A program made the translations under genes and the position numbers. From Macrosoma leucophasiata (lineage: Eukaryota > Arthropoda > Insecta > Lepidoptera > Hedylidae), in the NCBI GenBank assembly GCA_036365455.1, contig JAWQUS010000017.1:4650001-4714000 (forward strand): a DNA stretch of 64,000 nt, given 5' to 3'. This document shows positions 41,720 through 53,774 of the stretch, one piece after another (the first letter of the stretch is position 1; every line of letters begins with the position of its first letter). The notes beneath the pieces were generated by a model. The model was not told the DNA's origin and searched no databases. It worked only from the letters and a program-made list of their open reading frames with translations.

Positions 41720-43534
41720 ATAAAAAAAAGATAGGTAATGCGTCGTACTTACTTTATTAAACCGGCGCGGCGTAGTAAGCGAAAGAAAGCACGTAGTAAG
41801 GATCAGTCAGACAAAGGGTATGATCTTCATCGCGCAAATATTTTCCTTGAGACTCCTGGATTGGAGCCAAACTACCGAGACTAACATCCCGTAAAAGCGC
41901 CTTAAGATGCCAAATCGAGCATTAGCAATATATAACGGATATTGGTGATAATAATTAAATTATACACTGAGGATGAGATTAAAGTGACAAAAAACACGAA
42001 TAGGCGTAATTTAATGATGAGCAATTATTATTGATGTATCGAGTGCGTGTAACTGTATTTAATGATAATGATAACTTTCAACAACGCAATATTCTTATCG
42101 TCAACTTAGGCTTCCTTATTACTATATGTTATTGTTTGCTTCGTCGGATTATCATGATATATTAATTATTGACTACACTATATTCAATTCTCACTTTGTG
42201 GCTGTTCGATAAATTGAAACATTTGAATACGACGTAGGTATTTAAAGACGAAGTTACAGATTATTAAAACTCCAATATCGGATTAGAAAAGCATCTCTTT
42301 TATTATTTAGTGTGATGACATTTACAGGCTCTCTAAGCTGTTGTCAAATGTAAGAAGTTTATGAATTTGCGCTAAAGTATGATGAATTAAAATGAAAGCC
42401 TGTCCCGATATCAGTCATATACAGGGTTGAAGATAAAGGGTGAATCTATTCTTTATTGTCACATATTGAACTAAACTCCTCAAAAAAGATGCAAACCTGT
42501 CACTTTTTGACATCGCTCTGTCATGGATCATATGTTACACTTGCGATCTTCCAATCGGACAATTCTTAATACCTACTATGATTCCGCGGATCTGATAGTA
42601 TTTATTATTTAACCTCTAAAACTTCTCTTTAAAGTACTTAGATGTCTATCACATTTGTATTACATTTTAACAATACAAAAATTGTTTGAATAAAATCTCA
42701 CGCTGCACTTTTTTAACATTACTCAAATATATCCGCAATCCGCATATATTATGATATAGATAAATTAAAATCGGATATTTAAAATAACCATTTGTGTTAG
42801 TGTTAAATGCCATCCATTCGGAACGATACCTACCTAGTAATATTTGTACGTCGACATAAATGCATTTTAAACGGACGGTTCAAAAAAACTTCAATAACGG
42901 AAAGTGGATTTTAAATTTTTGGGTTAAGGAGTTCAAATACCTAATGGTTGCTCTACAAAAACATGACTATTCAAACAATGTTCACACACTCAATTCTCCT
43001 AACGGATCTGAAGTCTGAAGCAAGTGTAAGACGTGATATTTAGAATACTTATTTAATTAGTACGAAATAAAAACTTGTTGAGAATGAAAATCACACTTTT
43101 AGTGGCGTTGATGGTGAAATACTTATTTTTTAAGGATAGGTATGAATATTAATAATACTGATCATTAAAATTTATAGAACAATGATGACGTCAATATCAT
43201 CGTCAACTTTTACTGTTTTACAGTTCAAAAGCCTTATAATATTTACTCACAATAAACAAATTGAGAAATAAATAAAATAACACGGTTAATCCAACATGAA
43301 AGGATGTTTATTTCACGCTATTGCATAACTAATCAACTTTCACTTTACCTAAAGTCTTATGGGATGATGCGGAGAAGGGCGCTGTTTGTTGTACGATAAA
43401 GTCCCTTTTCATTTTCATCCGTTATGTATTGCATACACTTCATTTAGGTAATATGTGTTTGAGAATATTGAATTTAACATATAAATGAATAAGCTACAAG
43501 ATTTTGTGTTTTTTTTAATAGTAGCAAAAAATAA
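41720..43534. other. Stretch with no recognised gene
   Basis: A minus-strand GTAAGTAC donor-like site lies at about 41743-41750 beside a CpG-rich patch (41760-41800). The rest is AT-rich and featureless. Confidence 0.4.
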
Positions 43535-44200
43535 TTAAACACTTAAAGATAACAGCGACTTGCATGTCGTATCCGAAAATCTAAAACGTGTCATGAAAGA
43601 CACAACATTTAATAAACAGAAACTAGAAAACATAGCCCCATATGTATTGTTCGCAAGGAAGCCGTTGATTGTGCCTGATGAAGGCATGAATATTATCGAA
43701 TTCTTTATCTCAGTGCAAAATATTGTAAAAAGAAAATGAAAGTGAGATAAGTGTTTGACAACATTTATCGGTGTCAAGCTTATCGCGGAGAAAATAGGCA
43801 AATCGGTTTTAGTTAATATTTTATGAATCATTAATGATAGACTCAATGTAGGTGATAAATCGTTTTAACACGAATATTCACCAATATTACCACTTGTATA
43901 AAATAACAATTTCACAAGTTCAATTATTTCTATCAATTTCATTTTATTACGTAAACAAGGTCTGTGACATTTGAACCTCGTTGAGATTCTTTTGACGGTA
44001 CGAAAATATACGCAAATTGGTTTAACAGTCATTAGAGCTCTATTGAAGTCAATACTGTTACTCGTTTTGTCATCAAATATAGCAATTTCGGTCAAGCGAC
44101 AGTAAAAAGGTGAATCACTGCACCAGTGATGAATGTGGATACGTCGAGGTACCGTTACCCTTACCAGGCCAGACCGTAAGAACCGTAAACCGCCTTCCAA
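43535..44200 (-). other. Two minus-strand ORFs of unknown status
   Basis: Open frames of 103 aa (43535-43846) and 111 aa (43865-44200) lie in different frames. Neither shows a recognisable domain. A GC-richer stretch is at 44110-44290. They may be chance or decayed coding DNA. Confidence 0.2.
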
Positions 44201-44292
44201 GGCGACTGGCCAAAATAACTGTATCTAGCCCCGATTCAGACAGTGTTTATCTTGAACGCATCTCATTACAGTCCTCGGGTGAAAACGGTGAT

Positions 44293-44724
44293 TTAAGAGG
44301 ACAGACTTTCACTTGGATTATCGTTGTTCTTTATTTTCGCTTCGTTTAGCTCTTCAATTTCAACGGTCTGCATGGATTTGAATATAAAGTGTTTATTAAA
44401 TATACGATTAACCTTTTGAATATACCCTTTATAACTTGTGTTGTTGTTTTTGTCTAGTCCAGTGTTTTGTTTTTTATCTAAGCTAATGATTTGGTCTGCT
44501 TTGCAGTACATATTTGTTTCTAAGCTACTTTCATTTATTCTAGAAATATTGAAAATAATATCTACCAATATTCCGGTGCTGATATTGCCATTTATCACGA
44601 TACCAAAACGCATCAAAATATTATCAGACGTTATCGTTATGGAAAAGATTAAGATAGAGTTCACGTTTATTCTATATTTAACCCAGTAAATGTGAAAAAT
44701 ATGCGAAAATCTACGAAACAGCAT
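44293..44724 (-). CDS. Unrecognised ORF, 143 aa
   Basis: The longest open frame outside transposons on this side. It begins with an ATG 12 bases after a good minus-strand splice donor at 44736/44735, so it lies inside the predicted first intron of the exon to its right. Composition is polar and Asn/Lys/Ile-rich (FNISRINESSLETN, then acidic VEIEELNEAKIKNNDNPSES), which AT-rich DNA can give by chance. There is no membrane anchor beyond a weak hydrophobic stretch near the start, and no known motif. It could be a retained-intron peptide, an exon of a host gene, or noise. Confidence 0.2.
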   Translation of the reverse strand: MLFRRFSHIFHIYWVKYRINVNSILIFSITITSDNILMRFGIVINGNISTGILVDIIFNISRINESSLETNMYCKADQIISLDKKQNTGLDKNNNTSYKGYIQKVNRIFNKHFIFKSMQTVEIEELNEAKIKNNDNPSESLSS

Positions 44725-44735
44725 AAAAACCTTAC

Positions 44736-45100
44736 CTTTTGGCAGAGTTGTAGAGTAATTTTACGTCTCAGCGATATATTCACAGAATAGAGCCGCACTC
44801 ACACAACACAAGTTATTTGCGCAGAAGGAAAAATATGTTATTTAACCGCACTAAATTTAGCCGAAACGATAACGCAAAATTTCTATATTCCTTGGAACGA
44901 GTTCAACACACGACCGTCTCGCACGACGTACACGCGCTAACAAAACATAAAAACAACTCGGATCAGTGCTTGTCAACAAACAAAGAGGCTTGGTCGGTCG
45001 GCCGTCTGCGCAGGCGCATCGACGCCGCACGCACACATATTTACGCGTGTGAATGAACACGTAAACATTCGCGTAGAGTTCGACTCGCTGATCTACGAAT
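44736..45100 (-). promoter_or_regulatory. Putative CpG-rich promoter and untranslated first exon (minus strand)
   Basis: Read leftwards: CpG-rich DNA (CTGCGCAGACGGCCGACCGA at about 45015-44995), then about 250 bases without a long ORF, then a strong donor CCAAAAG|GTAAGG at 44736/44735. This is the layout of a promoter plus 5' UTR exon. No transcript start is certain. Overlapping small ORFs on both strands are likely irrelevant. Confidence 0.35.
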
Positions 45101-46040
45101 TGCAAACATTAATTTCATACTATGTATAACTAAATCTAAGTATTTTGATCCCGAACAGCGCATCAAGGTTGCACGTACTTAACTCGTGGTTTCAGATTTA
45201 AAAACGTCGCATATAATTAACCTACTCGAGGAACTGAGGACGCCATTTAATTTCTTGATTTGCTTTAAATTCGTACATGATTGAAGTCAAATTCTAGAAA
45301 AAACAGTTAATTGAATCCGCAATATAAAAATACACGACGATAGGCAAGGATTCAATTAATATTTTGACTTGAACAGAATGTTATATTTGCTAACCCCCTT
45401 TTAGAAAAGACCGTTTCAAAATGCACCCATTTTCGTTATAAAATGCAAATGTTCTCCAAAACGGCACAATCTTTTTGCTTCGTTTTTATTGCAAAAGAAA
45501 GGGCTTTAAATTACTTACAGTTTGACTTAAGAGTTTTATTTTTTTGGTGTTTTTTATTACTGAAAATTAATAAAATGTCGAAATTTCCGTGCCTGAGCGC
45601 GAGAATTTTCGTCCCGTCATACTGTAATCTCCAGTCAACATCTGTTGGCTAGTCGGCTACGGCCCCTTGTGACGGGAGGATGTACAGCGTGCTGCCGGAA
45701 TATAAACTTGCGTATTTTGGGATGTTATGAGTAAAACCTAACAAAAAATATGTATTATTATACAACACGAGTGTTTACGGACTTAATATTTTACTAAATA
45801 GTGTCCATCTCCTATGTTTTGCGCGAGTTGATTTTATGTTGTTGTCAAAGAACATAAATACATTGACAATATTGACATTGCAACACGGATCATTGACGTA
45901 GAAAAAGAAACACAAATTAACTGAAGGAGTTCATATAAATAATTGATTACTCTTTATACTTGCTATACCTACGTGTAATTTATATATGAGTAAGTAAGTA
46001 GTTACCTATTTTTTGTGTAAGATATAATTAAGTTAGTTAT
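45101..46040. other. Stretch with no recognised gene
   Basis: The plus 69-aa ORF 45443-45652 has no domain. A GC-richer patch at 45590-45700 is unexplained. Confidence 0.4.
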
Positions 46041-46355
46041 ATACAGATATTTTTCAATCTTACTATTACAAATGTGAAAGTATGGATGTTTGTTTGTTGT
46101 TGGTCAGTCATGCTATAGCGGCTGAACGGATTTCGAAGAAATTTTGTTCACAGGTAGAGTATATATAGTTTACAGATGTGTTCAGAGGTGGAACAGGATT
46201 TTTTTGCTGACGGTAGAACGATGAGAAAAAAAAAACTTCTCACCAGTCTAACGATCGAACGAATGAATTAAACTAATGAGACTAAAGGTGTTTCAAGAGA
46301 ACCTGTATTTATACCTGAAGTCCACGCAGACGAACTAGCTAGTAAAAGCTAGTAG
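46041..46355 (+). repeat. Probable interspersed element fragment
   Basis: TTACTATTACAAATGTGAAAG, TAGCGGCTGAACGGATTTCG and AAGTCCACGCAGACGAACTAG have the flavour of the common Helitron-like/RTE-associated repeats; CTAGCTAGT at about 46338 would be a Helitron-like end. Confidence 0.4.
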
Positions 46356-46399
46356 ATATATATTAGCCTTGAAAATATTCGCTGGTATGGAGGAAAGAG

Positions 46400-46810
46400 C
46401 ATGAAAGTAAGTTGAACGCGGTCGAGATGAGATCATTGCGCAAGATCTACGGTGTATCACTCACCGATCGCGTTCGTAATGAAGATGTAAGAAAGAGGCT
46501 TTGTGTGAATGATAGTATCGGTGTAAAAATGAAAAAATGGTTCGGGCATATAGAAAGAATGTCGAATGAGCGAATGACTAAACAGATATACAATGCGAAT
46601 GTGGATGGTTGCAGAGGCCCAGGAAGACCAAGAATGACCTACCATGACCAAATAGGTCGAGTTCTGTCTGATGGTGGGATCAAAAGTCTTAGGAATCGGC
46701 GTGCATGTATGAAGAGAATGATGAAAGTAGACGAGGCACGAGAGGTTTGTCAGAACCGGGATATCTGGCGCTCTACACTCTCTGCCTACCCCGTTAGGGA
46801 CCTGGCGTGA
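46400..46810 (+). pseudogene. LINE reverse transcriptase C-terminal fragment
   Basis: The open frame reads EMRSLRKIYGVSLTDRVRN, then KMKKWFGHIERMSNERMTKQ, then GPGRPRMTYHDQIGRVL, then DIWRSTLSAYPVRD and a TGA at 46808-46810. This pattern is the C-terminal thumb/tail region of a widespread insect non-LTR polyprotein. About 130 residues remain; EN and palm domains are missing through 5' truncation. The tail is a short ATAC/CATA microsatellite (46813-46848), consistent with a LINE 3' end. No internal stop. Confidence 0.75.
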
Positions 46811-46812
46811 AG

Positions 46813-46848
46813 ATACATACATACATATATTACATACATACCGACTTG
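46813..46848 (+). repeat. (CATA)n-like LINE tail
   Basis: ATACATACATACATATATTA and a further CATACATAC follow the stop codon. Confidence 0.6.
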
Positions 46849-46984
46849 AGGAGCGGGATGCGGGAGTTAGTACAGCAGTATTGTATCGGTAAGCGGTATT
46901 GTTCGGCGAAACAAGTTCTGCTAGACCACAGTAAAATAAGAATTAGTCGAAATAAAACTAGGAAAATAGAGAAATAAAAATAGT

Positions 46985-47345
46985 TGTTGAAATTTCATGA
47001 TTTCTTGGAATGCTGATTTCGAACATGACACCTGTTTTCAGATCCCAGATGGTAAACAGATTTCTCATTTCGAAATATGATATGGGTATCAATTTCTGGG
47101 TTTCTTGGGTGCTGATTACAAATATAGCATATTTTTTCAGATTCAAGATGGCGGACATAATAATTTTATCAAATTATGATATGGGTGTCAATTTCGAGGT
47201 TTCTTGGGGCGCTGATTGCGAAAATGGCATGCGTTTGCAGATCCAAGCTGGCGGACATAATTATTTTTCCAAATTGTGATATGGGTGTCAATTTCGAGGT
47301 TTCTTGGGGTGTTGATTGCGAAAATGGCATGCGTTTGCAGGCAAA
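46985..47345 (+). repeat. Tandem repeat, 100-bp unit, about 3.5 copies
   Basis: TTTCAG/TTTGCAG markers fall at 47039, 47138, 47238 and 47338, spacing 99, 100, 100. Units contain GATGGCGGACATAAT and GATATGGGTGTCAATTTC and diverge towards the left, so the right end is the younger side. The 66-aa and 89-aa ORFs are repeat sequence. Confidence 0.85.
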
Positions 47346-47540
47346 ATAAATATTCTGCCCGCCATCTTGAATTAGAAAAAATCAGGAAACCGTAAAATTG
47401 AAATCCATATTATCATGTTTTCCAAAAATAATAATCTCCGCCGTCTTCGATTTTAAAGGAGATACTATTTTCGTAATTATCACCTCAAGGAACCCCGACA
47501 TTGATACTTACATTGCTTGTATACTATATCGCTTACAGTA

Positions 47541-47592
47541 CACTGCATTTCCCAATTTACATTTAGTGAAATATAAATTGGGAAATGCAGTG
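47541..47592. repeat. Perfect 19-bp inverted repeat, 14-nt loop
   Basis: CACTGCATTTCCCAATTTA and its exact complement. Long enough to make a stable RNA hairpin if transcribed; no further pairing outside the arms. Confidence 0.85.
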
Positions 47593-48204
47593 GTGCTCGC
47601 TCGCCCTGGAGCTTGGCAACTGAAACTCTACCACTGTATACTAGTGTATACTACCACCTTACCACATGATAACGGTGAACATGGATGTTATCATTTACTG
47701 GTAGATAAAGTAAGTGATATGGAGGTGATCAAGCCTTCGAGCTCGTTCATTAACACTAGAAGCGCCGCTGTCCCAATTTTGTCCTCTCTGCAAGTTTAAT
47801 TGTCTCTATTTTTTTTATTTCTTAACTTAGGTCCGTGAAACTTTTTGACTTTTAATTATTTATTGTATTTGATCAATTACGAGTATTTTCAATTCTATAA
47901 AAAAATATATTTAAGGAACCATAATATGATTTACCGAGAACTGCCGCTGGGTCATTTTTGTCCCGTCATTATTGTATAACAATAATCCTATAGTTAAATT
48001 AGTGATTGCCTACTCTAAGGAAATGCGGGGGCGTGAAGATGGCAAAAGAAGAATTATAACTACAGTACACTCATATTGCATAAACACACAGGTGACACAT
48101 CCTTGACAGTTTACCAGACTAAATCTAATAAAAATTTACTAATGCTGAGTACTATGCATCCCGATGTAACAATAAGCACTAGATAAAAAAAAACCTGAGA
48201 CAGT
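47593..48204. other. Stretch with no recognised feature
   Basis: The end of the 133-aa ORF (47398-47799) crosses the hairpin and has no domain. The rest is AT-rich. Confidence 0.4.
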
Positions 48205-48305
48205 GTTACAATGTTTGTTTATTTATTTATTCCGCAATGCACCGAGTACATTAGGCGGACTAAATGCCACTAGGCATTCTCTAACAGTCAACCTAGTTTA
48301 TAATA
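48205..48305 (-). repeat. LINE 3' end, CR1/L2-like family
   Basis: The minus strand reads TGCCTAGTGGCATTTAGTCC, GCCTAATGTACTCGGTGC and a (TAAA)n tail, matching 6680-6757 and 61927-61990. Confidence 0.6.
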
Positions 48306-50645
48306 GCACAAAATATGGAGTAGACTGATGTTGTGGATTATATGAGTCGCAAATACACAGTAGCCTTCGAAACGTTGCCCAGGTTATATGTTTTATAAAA
48401 TGATAGACTTGGAGGGTATAAATGCATGGGTTCTGTATAAAATTATTAATGGCAGTAAAATGAAACGTAGAGACTTTTTTATTACAATTGGAAGAAGAAT
48501 TAGGAACACTGAATTATAGAAAAACAACCATACCTAAAAATATACCGGACTGTATACCAAAAAAGCAAGAAAAACGTACCTACAAGGTGTTGGTTAAGTC
48601 AAAATGCACTAATAATTAGACTTCTGCGAAGTACCATCAGTGCAAAGAAACTGTAGATATGCAATAAATGCACGAATAAAGAATTTATTACTGATACTAT
48701 ATTTGTTCTTCAAATAGCAATGACTAGTTTATAGTATTTCATTTAGTATTTAGTTTACTAAAAATGACTAAGGTCAGTTTTGATAATATTTAATACAAGG
48801 AAAACATTTTTTTTGTGTTAATTAATAATTTAGGTTTTGTTTTCGTAAGGAGAAAATATATGATTAAAATTATTAAATCAACATGTTATAGTAAATAAGA
48901 AAAGAGTAAAATAATAAAATAAAATAGTTGTAATCTTAACTTTCATACTATCTACTAAAAACGTTGCAATAAATACAATGGGACAAATTTGTCACAACGG
49001 CGGTTTAAGGGAGGTCGTAATTTTCGGCGCTTCTAGTGTTAAAGTTTTATCACCATACAGTCATACATAGAACAACAGCTCACCATTTTAGGTATATAAA
49101 ATATTAAGTTTTTAAATTATCCCACATTAGACCGCTCGCAATGTAGTCATAACTAACGAGCAAAAATCAAGCAAGTTTCGCTCGCTACCCGTACCAATAG
49201 CGAAACTTATATTCAAATTGTTCTAGTAGTATAATCACTGTGATGCAACATTAATAAGCACAACAATGCTTGTCTCCTCTACAATCACTTAATCTTTGAT
49301 CGTTTCGACCAAGTACAGCGAGTATCCGCTAGATCGCTCTAATTTTGACAAATATTTGATGAGCTCCGTTTTTCCAAGGTCATTTAGGCTACTTAACCCC
49401 TTAATGCTTAGGTGTGACGAGGTCCAACAATATGAGTTAGTGTGCACCTAACATGACATTTCTTATGTTATTCAATAAGCAGCTTATTGAGAAAAGTGTT
49501 TTGATTTAATTGAATGTGATGATTTCATTCTTAACACGACGCTGTGCAGTGTGCTGAATACACTCAGGTAATATAAGTACATTACCTGACTGCATTTTTG
49601 ATTAATTGTCGAGCGTAGATGCAGTTTAGATACCTATATAACTTTATTTTGAATCAAATTACTGAGATTAATGTATACAGAATATCAGCTATAATCAAAG
49701 TTCATTGTATGCGAATTTAGTAATATCAATGAATGTTTAAAATATGAGACTAGAAATAAATTATACAGATACCCACAATAACATTCAAATTTAACTCCTC
49801 TTACAACCACGATAAGTACCCAGACAGATGTTAGCTATCTACTGGATATCTCAGAACAGTCCATTTGAAAAGAAAATCAAGAATCTAAAATAGCATCAGT
49901 AGAAAGTATGACTACTGACATATCAATGCTACTGACCGAAATTTTCTTGCTTTTAGAAAAAGTTTTCATATTTCGACAAAAAACCACTTTAATCTTCGAA
50001 GATCCTGAACGTTCAAGGGATCAATTGCGATTCGTCAAATTATCTGGGAATAATCGTGATTAAAATAAATAAAAGAAAATAAATGCCTGTATCGTCTTAT
50101 GGTCAAAGAGAGATACAGTGAATTATAGTGTGAAGAAAGTGCAAAGAAGAGTAGAGTAACATTGTCATATTTCATAATTAACCCATTTTCAATTCAATGC
50201 TTGCAGAGAACAGACAATGAAGTTTTCTTTCGTTTTGTTTCATATACTTATTATTTTTAGTCTAAAAAATGAACACGACTTCATGTCTGTATATCCTATT
50301 CATAATGAGAATCTTCTAGGTTGAAAAAATCTGTTATTCCCCAAATTTATAAATGTTCACTAATATCGATATTGACTCGAAATTTTAGTACGTAATCAGC
50401 TTACTGCGCAGAAGCAGCTGTAATCGTATACGTCACTACTACGTACCTATCAAAAGTATCAAAACAATCATAGTATCTTATCGGAAACGCTGCTTGTACC
50501 GCCGGTCTAGACAGTCCGACGGCTAACTGAATGCTAGAAACGTCTAATTTCAACGTAGTTAAATACATGCTGTAATAGGTAGTTGAATATTATTTCAATA
50601 CACAGCAGAGATTTTAAGACAATGTTTTGTTCAAAATGTAATAAT
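48306..50645. other. Long stretch with no recognised feature
   Basis: About 2.3 kb of AT-rich DNA with no ORF above threshold and no partner repeat. A CpG-containing patch at 50400-50525 is not interpretable. Confidence 0.5.
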
Positions 50646-51148
50646 CTATTGTAATCTATACAAATAAATAAAATTGGAGTGTCTGTTTGTAATATTAAAG
50701 AAACCGCTTTTTACTAAATGCATATGTATGTATACACGGTAAATATACCAAAACAACATTTTTTACAATTTTTGTCTATGTCCCCGCTTAACAGACAGAC
50801 AGTGTCTGTTAAGCGGGGCTAATCTTGGAAACGGCTGGACCGATTTTGACGGGATTTTCACTGGCAGATAGCTGATGTAATAAGGAGTAACTTAGGCTTT
50901 TCTCTACCATACATACATAGCTACATACAAATAAGTAGAATTGGAGTGTATCCGAATCTGACGGGATTTCCACGGGTAGGTAACTGATGTAAAAAGGAGT
51001 AACTTAGCCTACTTTTATCTCCATACATCCATACATACATAGATACCTACATACATACAAATAAGTAGAATTGGAGTGTATCCGACTTTGACGGGACTTC
51101 CACGGGTAGGTAGCTGATGTAATAAGGAGTAACTTAGGCTACTTTTAT
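50646..51148 (+). repeat. Helitron-like repeat with a three-fold tandem block
   Basis: AATTGGAGTGTCTGTTTGTAA opens the region. GGAACGGCTGGACCGATT-type sequence follows, then GACGGGA..TTCCAC..GGTAGGTA.CTGATGTAA.AAGGAGTAACTTAG repeats three times (about 50850-50905, 50960-51013, 51085-51140), separated by CATACATACATAG microsatellites. Confidence 0.6.
50782..50818. repeat. Perfect 16-bp hairpin, 5-nt loop
   Basis: CCCCGCTTAACAGACA and its complement around GACAG. Confidence 0.85.
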
Positions 51149-51149
51149 A

Positions 51150-51232
51150 CTAGCTGCGCCCACGACTTCGTGCGGGTAGATACTGAACATTCATATTTTT
51201 TCTCACGTGGACGAAGTCGCGAGCACAGCTAG
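51150..51232. mobile_element. Two Helitron-like 3' ends in head-to-head orientation
   Basis: CTAGCTGCGCCCACGACTTCG on the left and CGAAGTCGCGAGCACAGCTAG on the right are inverted copies; both borders read A/T next to CTAG. The whole is 83 bp. Confidence 0.5.
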
Positions 51233-52481
51233 TTATCTAATATGATTAACATAAAGCGAAATGTTGATTAATTGAAATTGATTCTTCTCTGGATACAGAC
51301 ATCCTTCGAGTCCGCAGGTGGAAGTTATATTTATGAAATGAGCTGTCACATGTGAAGCGTGCTTGTTGTATTTGTAAAAAAAACGAAAAGACCCAAGATT
51401 TCGGCGTAGTTTGATTAGACAATAAGACAATAAAGACATTAAAAACATATTGATGACGACAAAATTTTCTATTATAGGTATCCACAATTAAAACATTATT
51501 TTGAGAAAACATTAAAAAACATCGAGTTACGTGTAAATTTCAATATCTACCTATAACTATTTACAGTCATGAGACGTAGGTACCTTGAAAGGTCAACGCA
51601 GAGCGCTGGCACGCAAAACGATCTAATTAACCGTGAACCTGAAATGCGTAAGAAAGAAATTCTGTCCAAGTGCGTGGGCGAACATGGCGTTCGGAGGCGG
51701 ACGAAAACAAACGTTTGTGTGGATTAACACGTGACTTAGTACAATTTCTGGACCTTCTTTCGCAAATCAAGATGAAAGCAATCTGAATTCCTTTTCATAA
51801 AAGCAGCTCAATGGCCGACCCAAAATAATTAAATTTTAAATAAAAATATTTTTAACCTAGGAAGTAATTATGAATACGCAATACAACTGTTTGTATTGTA
51901 CAAATATGTTTAAGGTAGGTAAGCATACAAATTGAATTGCATACCCGAATGTAAAAGGTGCGCGATATCTATTAGGCCTTAATAACAAAGTAAAAAAGCG
52001 GGTTTTATCTTTTTCATCGTATGAACCGTTTCAAAGGCTCTTATTGGATCAATGTAATCAAAATAAACTTAGGTATTTCGCATTGTTTTCTTAAGAATTT
52101 ACAAAGTTTAGTACTAAATAATTAATGACATAAGATACTTACTAAAATAATGTACGAGTATATCATAGACATAGCATATCTATTAACCATCTATTTGCAT
52201 TCATAATAATAAATATACTTATACAAGTAAGCAAATAAATCTGAAGTTTTTTTTTCATGAATTTGAACCAAAAAAAAATTGTAACAAAAGGGATATCAAA
52301 AATGTTCCACTAATATAATGTTAGGTATCAAATATTAGTTTCAGCTGCGTCAATACTAAATAATTCAAATGGCAAATAATGAGTCTCAGAGCAAATTATC
52401 GTGTCACGGTCTACATCATACAATCTTCCTTGGATAAAAGATTAGTATAATATTATAACTAATGTACTTGATAAAATCAAT
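51233..52481. other. Stretch with no recognised feature
   Basis: The two overlapping minus ORFs at 51233-51512 have no domain. Mostly AT-rich. Confidence 0.45.
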
Positions 52482-52483
52482 TA

Positions 52484-53774
52484 GGGGAAAGTGGGGGAAA
52501 CACGAACACCTAAGGATAAACTTAAATAAAACCGTGAAATTAAGATACAAAGTTTCTTTATTTGGTTAATAATCAAGTTTATTTATCCATGTAACTAATT
52601 AAATAATAAAAGGTTATATTTTTTTACTATAATGTAACATTTTGAAAGAAAAACAAAACCCTTAGTGTTCATGTTTACCCGACGTGATTCGGGTAAACAC
52701 GAACGCCAGGTGGGGTGATAGCGAACTAACATATAATATGTTAATTACGACAGAGATCACAATTATACTCCGCCGATGTTGACTGTCCATCCGTGCATTT
52801 ATCGTGAGCCCAATTTTCACAAACGTAGCACTTAACCAATCTTCATTGGAGGGACCATCAATTTCTTTTTGTTATTTTTCTTTACTTCTCTTCTAAGGAG
52901 CAGAATAAAAATTTAATAAAGCCTTTGAAAAATCTTCATCGGGGGGACTTACATGTTTTTTTATTTTTACAAAAAATACAATAGAAATCATCGTTTTCTA
53001 TTTGTCCTTTTTCTTTCGCTCTCTTCTTTGGAGCAGAATCATTAAAGCCTTTGATATTATTGAAAATTTTTAATAGTCTTTTAGTGTCTTTGTATATAAA
53101 TATTTTTTCATCAAGCTTCGGTCTAATTATTTTTTTTTGTATTTATACAAATTTATTTTTTATTTATTCTTCTTTTGCACGCTTTCTATTTTCTTTTTGT
53201 TCAAGTTGGTCTTTTACAGGTGTGCTTCTCACAATAATCGTTTTTCTCATCCTGATACTCGTGCGCTTAGATATTGTAGGAGCAATAATAGGTAGTTCTG
53301 CGATTTTTAATATAATTACGGAGCATCTGAAACAATAATAAAAAATGAACGAAGAAGAAATGAAAGGGTAATGCCGAACGTTCGAGATTGCCCCACATGT
53401 CCTGTTCGCTATTACCCCTTGGTATAGAAACAACTGATTAGACAAAAAATATTTTAGATTATGTTCCTTTTGCCTTCAGATTAGTTGTCATTTCACTCGA
53501 AAATATGCGAGTATTCTCGTAAACAAAAGTCAAATTGCTATTGTTGGTAGAAATAAAGCTACATCAAGTTATATTCACTAAAAAATTAGATCAAAATCAT
53601 ACAAAATAATTGAAATTCCGTACCTTGACCCCAGAGTGCGTCCGTACTTTTCGTGTCTGTGACTGGCACAACTTGCGGCGTGGTCTTCAAGATGATTGCA
53701 AGCAAAATATTTCTAACATATTGGAACCGTTGCATTCGGAATTACCCCGCGTTCGTGTTTCCCCCACTCTCCCC
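52484..53774 (-). mobile_element. Decayed pogo/Tc1-mariner-type DNA transposon
   Basis: 24-bp inverted ends GGGGAAAGTGGGGGAAACAC.. with one mismatch, flanked by TA on both sides (52482-52483 and 53775-53776). An internal hairpin (GTTCATGTTTACCCGA/TCGGGTAAACACGAAC, 52668-52705) repeats the TIR motif, and GGGGTGATAGCGAAC (about 52714-52728) faces GTTCGCTATTACCCC (about 53405-53419). The minus strand carries remains of a transposase C-terminus. Confidence 0.75.
52741..53445 (-). pseudogene. pogo-like transposase, C-terminal remnant
   Basis: Minus strand. The right part reads IAELPIIAPTISKRTSIRMR then IIVRSTPVKDQLEQKENRKR, like the Pro/Lys-rich linker after the DDE domain of pogo/jerky-type transposases. 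After frame breaks it ends with VKCYVCENWAHDKCTD and YNCDLCRN plus a stop at 52743-52741: cysteine/histidine pairs as in the PHD-like finger at the C-terminus of many insect pogo-type transposases. The DDE catalytic domain is deleted and the frame is broken several times. The plus-strand 95-aa ORF is a shadow. Family assignment rests on these two blocks. Confidence 0.55.

Noticed and set aside
53051..53338. 95-aa membrane-protein-like ORF on the plus strand
   Set aside because: It is the reverse of the Lys/Arg-rich pogo-type transposase remnant, which makes Leu/Phe/Ser-rich shadows.
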